Assembly (NCBI GenBank): GCA_013400115.1
Contig: VXBP01010356.1
Location: 669-64,668, forward strand
From: Rhinopomastus cyanomelas
Taxonomy: Eukaryota > Chordata > Aves > Bucerotiformes > Rhinopomastidae
Direction: 5' to 3'
Length of the DNA stretch: 64,000 nucleotides
Within the stretch, counting starts at the first letter, position 1, and each line of letters begins with the position of its first letter. The position numbers were made by a program, and so were the translations under genes. Positions 60,781 to 64,000 of this stretch are shown here, piece after piece. The notes beneath the pieces were generated by a model. The model worked only from the letters and a program-made list of their open reading frames with translations. It had not been told where the DNA came from and searched no databases.

Positions 60781-60926
60781 TCCTTCTCTGGGTTTAAAAC
60801 CCACCTGGGCATGTTCCTGTGTGACTTGATCTAGGTGATCCTGCTGTGGCAGGGAGATTGGACTAGATGATCTTTCAATGTTCCTTCCAATCCCTAATGA
60901 TTCTATGACTTTATGATTCTGTGATG
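60781..60926 (+). mobile_element. CR1 LINE 3' end, direct segment of the twin-primed copy
   Basis: The + strand CR1 3' end begins abruptly at 'tccttctctgggtttaaa' and ends in three octamers ('gattctatgactttatga', 'ttctgtgat'). Its first 53 bases are identical to 43578-43630. It repeats, in opposite orientation, bases 60648-60677 of the inverted segment. Confidence 0.92.
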
Positions 60927-62124
60927 CTGAAAATGACCAGGTGTGTGGAGATGAGAGGGAGATATTTGTGTGTGCTGGGGAAGATCTGTGCTTTCAGAAA
61001 AGGCTGAAAAGTCTAGGCCCAAGTAAAGGAAAGTGTGGAAAAGGGAAGAAGTGTCACCACAGGCAGGCCTTAAAGTTGTGTCTTGTTCAGATTAGTTCTG
61101 ACTGGGTACCGAGTATATGTGGAAGTGCAGACCTGTCGTGCTGTGGCTCCTTCACTCTGATCTCTCTGTTCGTTCTGCCTCGAGCAAGTGCATGTGGACA
61201 TCCACCTGGATGTGGGTCCTAAGGGGCATCATCCAACTAGGAGCTCTCCCAGTGTAAATAAAGTGTGACTGATGCTGGGGCTGAGAGGCAGCGTGGAAAG
61301 ACTCCCGACCCTATGCCTGAGAGAGAAGAGCTGGACTGAAGCACAGCCTCAGATCATAGGTATTGTCCCTGTGTCTACAGCCCCAAGTACCACAGACGCA
61401 CAAGCCCTTGGGACCCCATAATCTCTTCACCACTCACTCCAGGGCAGACAACCCCAGCTTGGAAATGGGCACCAAAACTTACTGGCTGGAAAAAGGAGGA
61501 CCAGAGCCTAGCTAATGTGGGTCGTGTTGGTGCCAGGTTATAAAGCTATTTCTCATGCTGTTTCCTGGCAGTGGCCTTCCCCGGCGAGGCTTTCTCTAAC
61601 ACTTTATACAAACATGAAATGCAGGGAAGAAACAAAATGACACATAATTCTTGACACAGAATAAAATAAGGCTGGATTTTCATTTAAAATCCCTCTGCCC
61701 ACAGATACTGTGAATTGCAATGGCACAAAATTGTTAAATTGCTTTACATTTGGGAAACCTCAGTTCATAAAAAACTGCTAACAATTTATTTTTGTACTAC
61801 ATGGTTGACATCACTTTCTCTCTCTTCTCTCACTCTCTCCGCTGGTTATATGCTGTTTTTTCACTGAATGTCTGCTGAGATTCCAAGAAAAACCCAAGTG
61901 TGTCATACAACATTGCTTTCTGATTTGCAAGTTAAATAGTTTACATAGGCAAAAATGTGGAGCGATTGGAATATTCCCTACCCAAACACTTAGGGACTCA
62001 AACTGCACATTTCAGCCTGGCAGGCCTCCACTGGTATTTTTAGCTAGGAAAAAAAAAGGTAGCAGCAAGGAAAGACAGATCAGATCTAGGAAAAAACCTG
62101 AAGCTGAACTGCTATTGGACATGC
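60927..62124. other. Unassigned sequence with a candidate conserved block
   Basis: No gene recognised. Bases 61620-62000 are non-repetitive AT-rich sequence with a pyrimidine run (61813-61842) and may be a conserved non-coding element. Confidence 0.3.
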
Positions 62125-62930
62125 TGGTATTCAGCAGGACCTGGACTGGCTGGAGACCTGGGTTGAGAGAAATTTAATGACCAAGGGCAGTGCAGAGTCT
62201 GGCATCTGGGCAAGAACAACCTCAGGTACCAGTATAGGCTGGCGACTGACCTGTTGGAGAGTAGTGTAGGAGAAATGGATCTGGGAGTCCTGGTGGAAAC
62301 AGGATGAGCATGAGCCAGCAATAGGCCCTTGTGGCCAAGAAGGCCAATGGCATCCTGGGGTGGATCAGAACGGGGGTGGTTAGCAGATTGAGAGAGGTTC
62401 TCCTCTGTCACTACTCTGCCCTGGTGAGACCACATCTGGAGTATTGTGTCCAGTTCTGGGCCCCTCAGTTCCAGAAGGACATGGAACTGCTGAAGAGTGT
62501 CCAGCGCAGAGCCACAAGAGTGATGAAGCAAGTGGAACCTCTCCCTTATGATAAAAGTCTGAGGGAGCTGGGTCTCTTGAGCTTGGAGAAAAGGAGACTG
62601 AGGGGGGCCTCAATTAATGTTTATAAATATTTGAAGGGTAGGTGTCAGAAGGATGGAACCAGGCTCTGCTCAGTGTCATCTGATGACAGGACAAGGGTTA
62701 GCAGGTGTAAGCTGGAACATAGGAGGTTCCATGTATAAGAAGGAACTTCTTCCCAGTGAGGATGACAGAACACTGGAAGGGGCTGCCCAGGGAGGTTATG
62801 GAGTCTCCTTCTCTGGAGACATTTAAAACCCACCTGGACATGTTCCTGTGCAACTTTATCTAGGTGATGCTGCTGTGGCAGGGGCTTTTGGGGTCCCTTC
62901 CAATCCCTAATGTTCTGTGATTCTGTGGTT
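62125..62930 (+). mobile_element. CR1 LINE, ORF2 end and 3' UTR
   Basis: A long + strand CR1, 5' truncated just before 'attcagcaggacctggactg'. A continuous frame at 62331-62738 (about 135 codons) reads the ORF2 C-terminal part: KKANGILGWIRTGVVSRLRE, HYSALVRPHLEYCVQFWAPQ, KRRLRGASINVYKYLKGR. It ends at 'gttctgtgattctgtggt'. It is the best-preserved CR1 frame in the window but lacks the RT and endonuclease. Confidence 0.95.
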
Positions 62931-64000
62931 TCTGAGGGTGCTGTACTCCTGGTGCTAGCAAACACCTCGCCCTGTGTGCGCAGGAGTGCGGCACACGCAG
63001 ACTTTGAAAGTCAAGGCCTTTGTGAAATGGAAGTTCCTGAGATGAGTTTAGCCTTCTCGCTGATTGATGTAGTCTTTTGGAAACAGGCAAACCATCAGGA
63101 GCTTTCTGCTCAGAAAGATTAACATTCATAGCCTGCTGTTTTTTAATTAAAAAAGCCATTTAAATACAAGAGTTGGGGTTTCTGCCAGCAGCCATTAAAA
63201 ATACCTGTTCTATAATCATCCACCAACCCCTTTTTCTGTTTAAATCTTTTGTGTCTTTTGTTTCTCTTAAATTCTTGACAGATTCTCCCAGATTCATCTA
63301 CCTGCTCTTGTGGCATTGTACCTCCCGCTAAGGTTAGCAGCTGGCTGTAAATCTGATGCCAGTCCCGCTGCAAGCAGCTGGCAGGAGGTGTGAGAAGGAT
63401 GTGTTCAGCATCTGTTTTCCAGTGACTGAGTTGATCCTCTCCAGTTTTTTGGAGGATTAGGGGCACAAGCTGAGCTTTCCTGCGACTGTGGAGCTGTGTC
63501 ATGGACAGGGAACCTCAGGGGTATTGTCCCACCAGGAATTCCCTTGATGTGGAGTGTCACTATTCAGAGGAAGGACATGTGCTGTGGGTGGGATGTGCCC
63601 TTGGTGGAAACTTATACAGGTATCAGCTAATTAGCATGCCAGGTAGTCCATATGTGTTAGCTGGGTTGTGTGTGTCTTGGCTAGTTTCTCTTACAGAGGT
63701 TGGCTTGTAGACAGTTGTAAATACAATCCTACTGAGACAGAGCCTCTGTTGAAGTGGGGCTTGAAGGGTTTTGAGGTTCTAAAATCATCCTGGGGTCTCC
63801 ATGCATTATGTCTATGGCACATTTGTAGCTGTAGATTGATAGGCAAAAGACTTAGTGTATATACACGTGGATACAGAGTGAGATGTGCGGTGGCATTAAC
63901 CTGCTCGGGTGGTGGCTGCTTTTGGACTTGCTTCTGAGGAATTTACACTTCATGATTTTTATGTTCTTGTTTTTGCTTTGACTTTGGCTTGGACTAGTGC
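62931..64000. other. Unique sequence to the window end
   Basis: No gene or repeat recognised. A TGATTGAT word (PBX-HOX type) lies at 63061-63068 in an AT-rich block (63050-63190) that looks non-repetitive. Confidence 0.35.

Noticed and set aside
28171..64000. Exons of AGBL4 or SPATA6, expected neighbours from mammalian gene order
   Set aside because: I looked for carboxypeptidase and C-terminal AGBL4 blocks in splice-flanked frames and saw none. Short diverged exons could be missed by eye.
1..64000. CRISPR arrays, operons, bacterial or phage systems
   Set aside because: The sequence is vertebrate nuclear DNA with spliced exons and CR1 LINEs; no regularly spaced repeats or dense bacterial-type genes are present.

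Overview
This is vertebrate, most likely bird, nuclear DNA. Small exons with canonical GT/AG borders are separated by kilobase introns, and the only abundant interspersed repeat is CR1, the dominant LINE of birds and other sauropsids. At least thirteen CR1 pieces are present, most ending in the ATTCTGTG-type tandem octamer tail, along with two decayed MIR-like SINEs. I cannot name the species. Several related, moderately preserved CR1 copies close together would suit a neognath lineage with CR1 expansion, but that is inference.

The one gene I recognise is BEND5 (BEN domain containing 5), on the + strand. Five coding exons are complete (11236-11369, 13013-13388, 19457-19605, 24037-24250, 27947-28107). 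They encode about 343 residues: an acidic/basic linker, a glutamine-rich coiled coil and the whole C-terminal BEN domain. Splice phases agree at every junction. Exon 1 with the start codon is not in the window, so bases 1-11235 are read as part of intron 1. The 3' end is compact: AATAAA overlaps the stop codon, a second AATAAA begins 14 bases after it, and a GT-rich downstream element follows.

Layout: 1-1720, CR1 cluster in both orientations; 1721-28107, BEND5 body, with no CR1 seen; 28108-37950, gene-free and CR1-free sequence with one exon-like 69-base open stretch at 36305-36373; 37955-62930, a CR1-rich stretch with copies on both strands, small tandem duplications, and unassigned open frames; 62931-64000, unique sequence. 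In mammals BEND5 lies inside a large intron of AGBL4, so the downstream 36 kb may be AGBL4 intron, but I found no AGBL4 exon.

The most interesting points are the very short predicted BEND5 3' UTR, a perfect CCAATTGG palindrome (the reported BEN-solo binding motif) in BEND5 intron 1, a CR1 copy with a 5' inversion (twin-priming signature) sharing a 53-base identical block with another copy 17 kb away, the sharp change in CR1 density downstream of BEND5, and several candidate conserved non-coding elements, one with a consensus PBX-MEIS site. I found no convincing undescribed multi-gene system.
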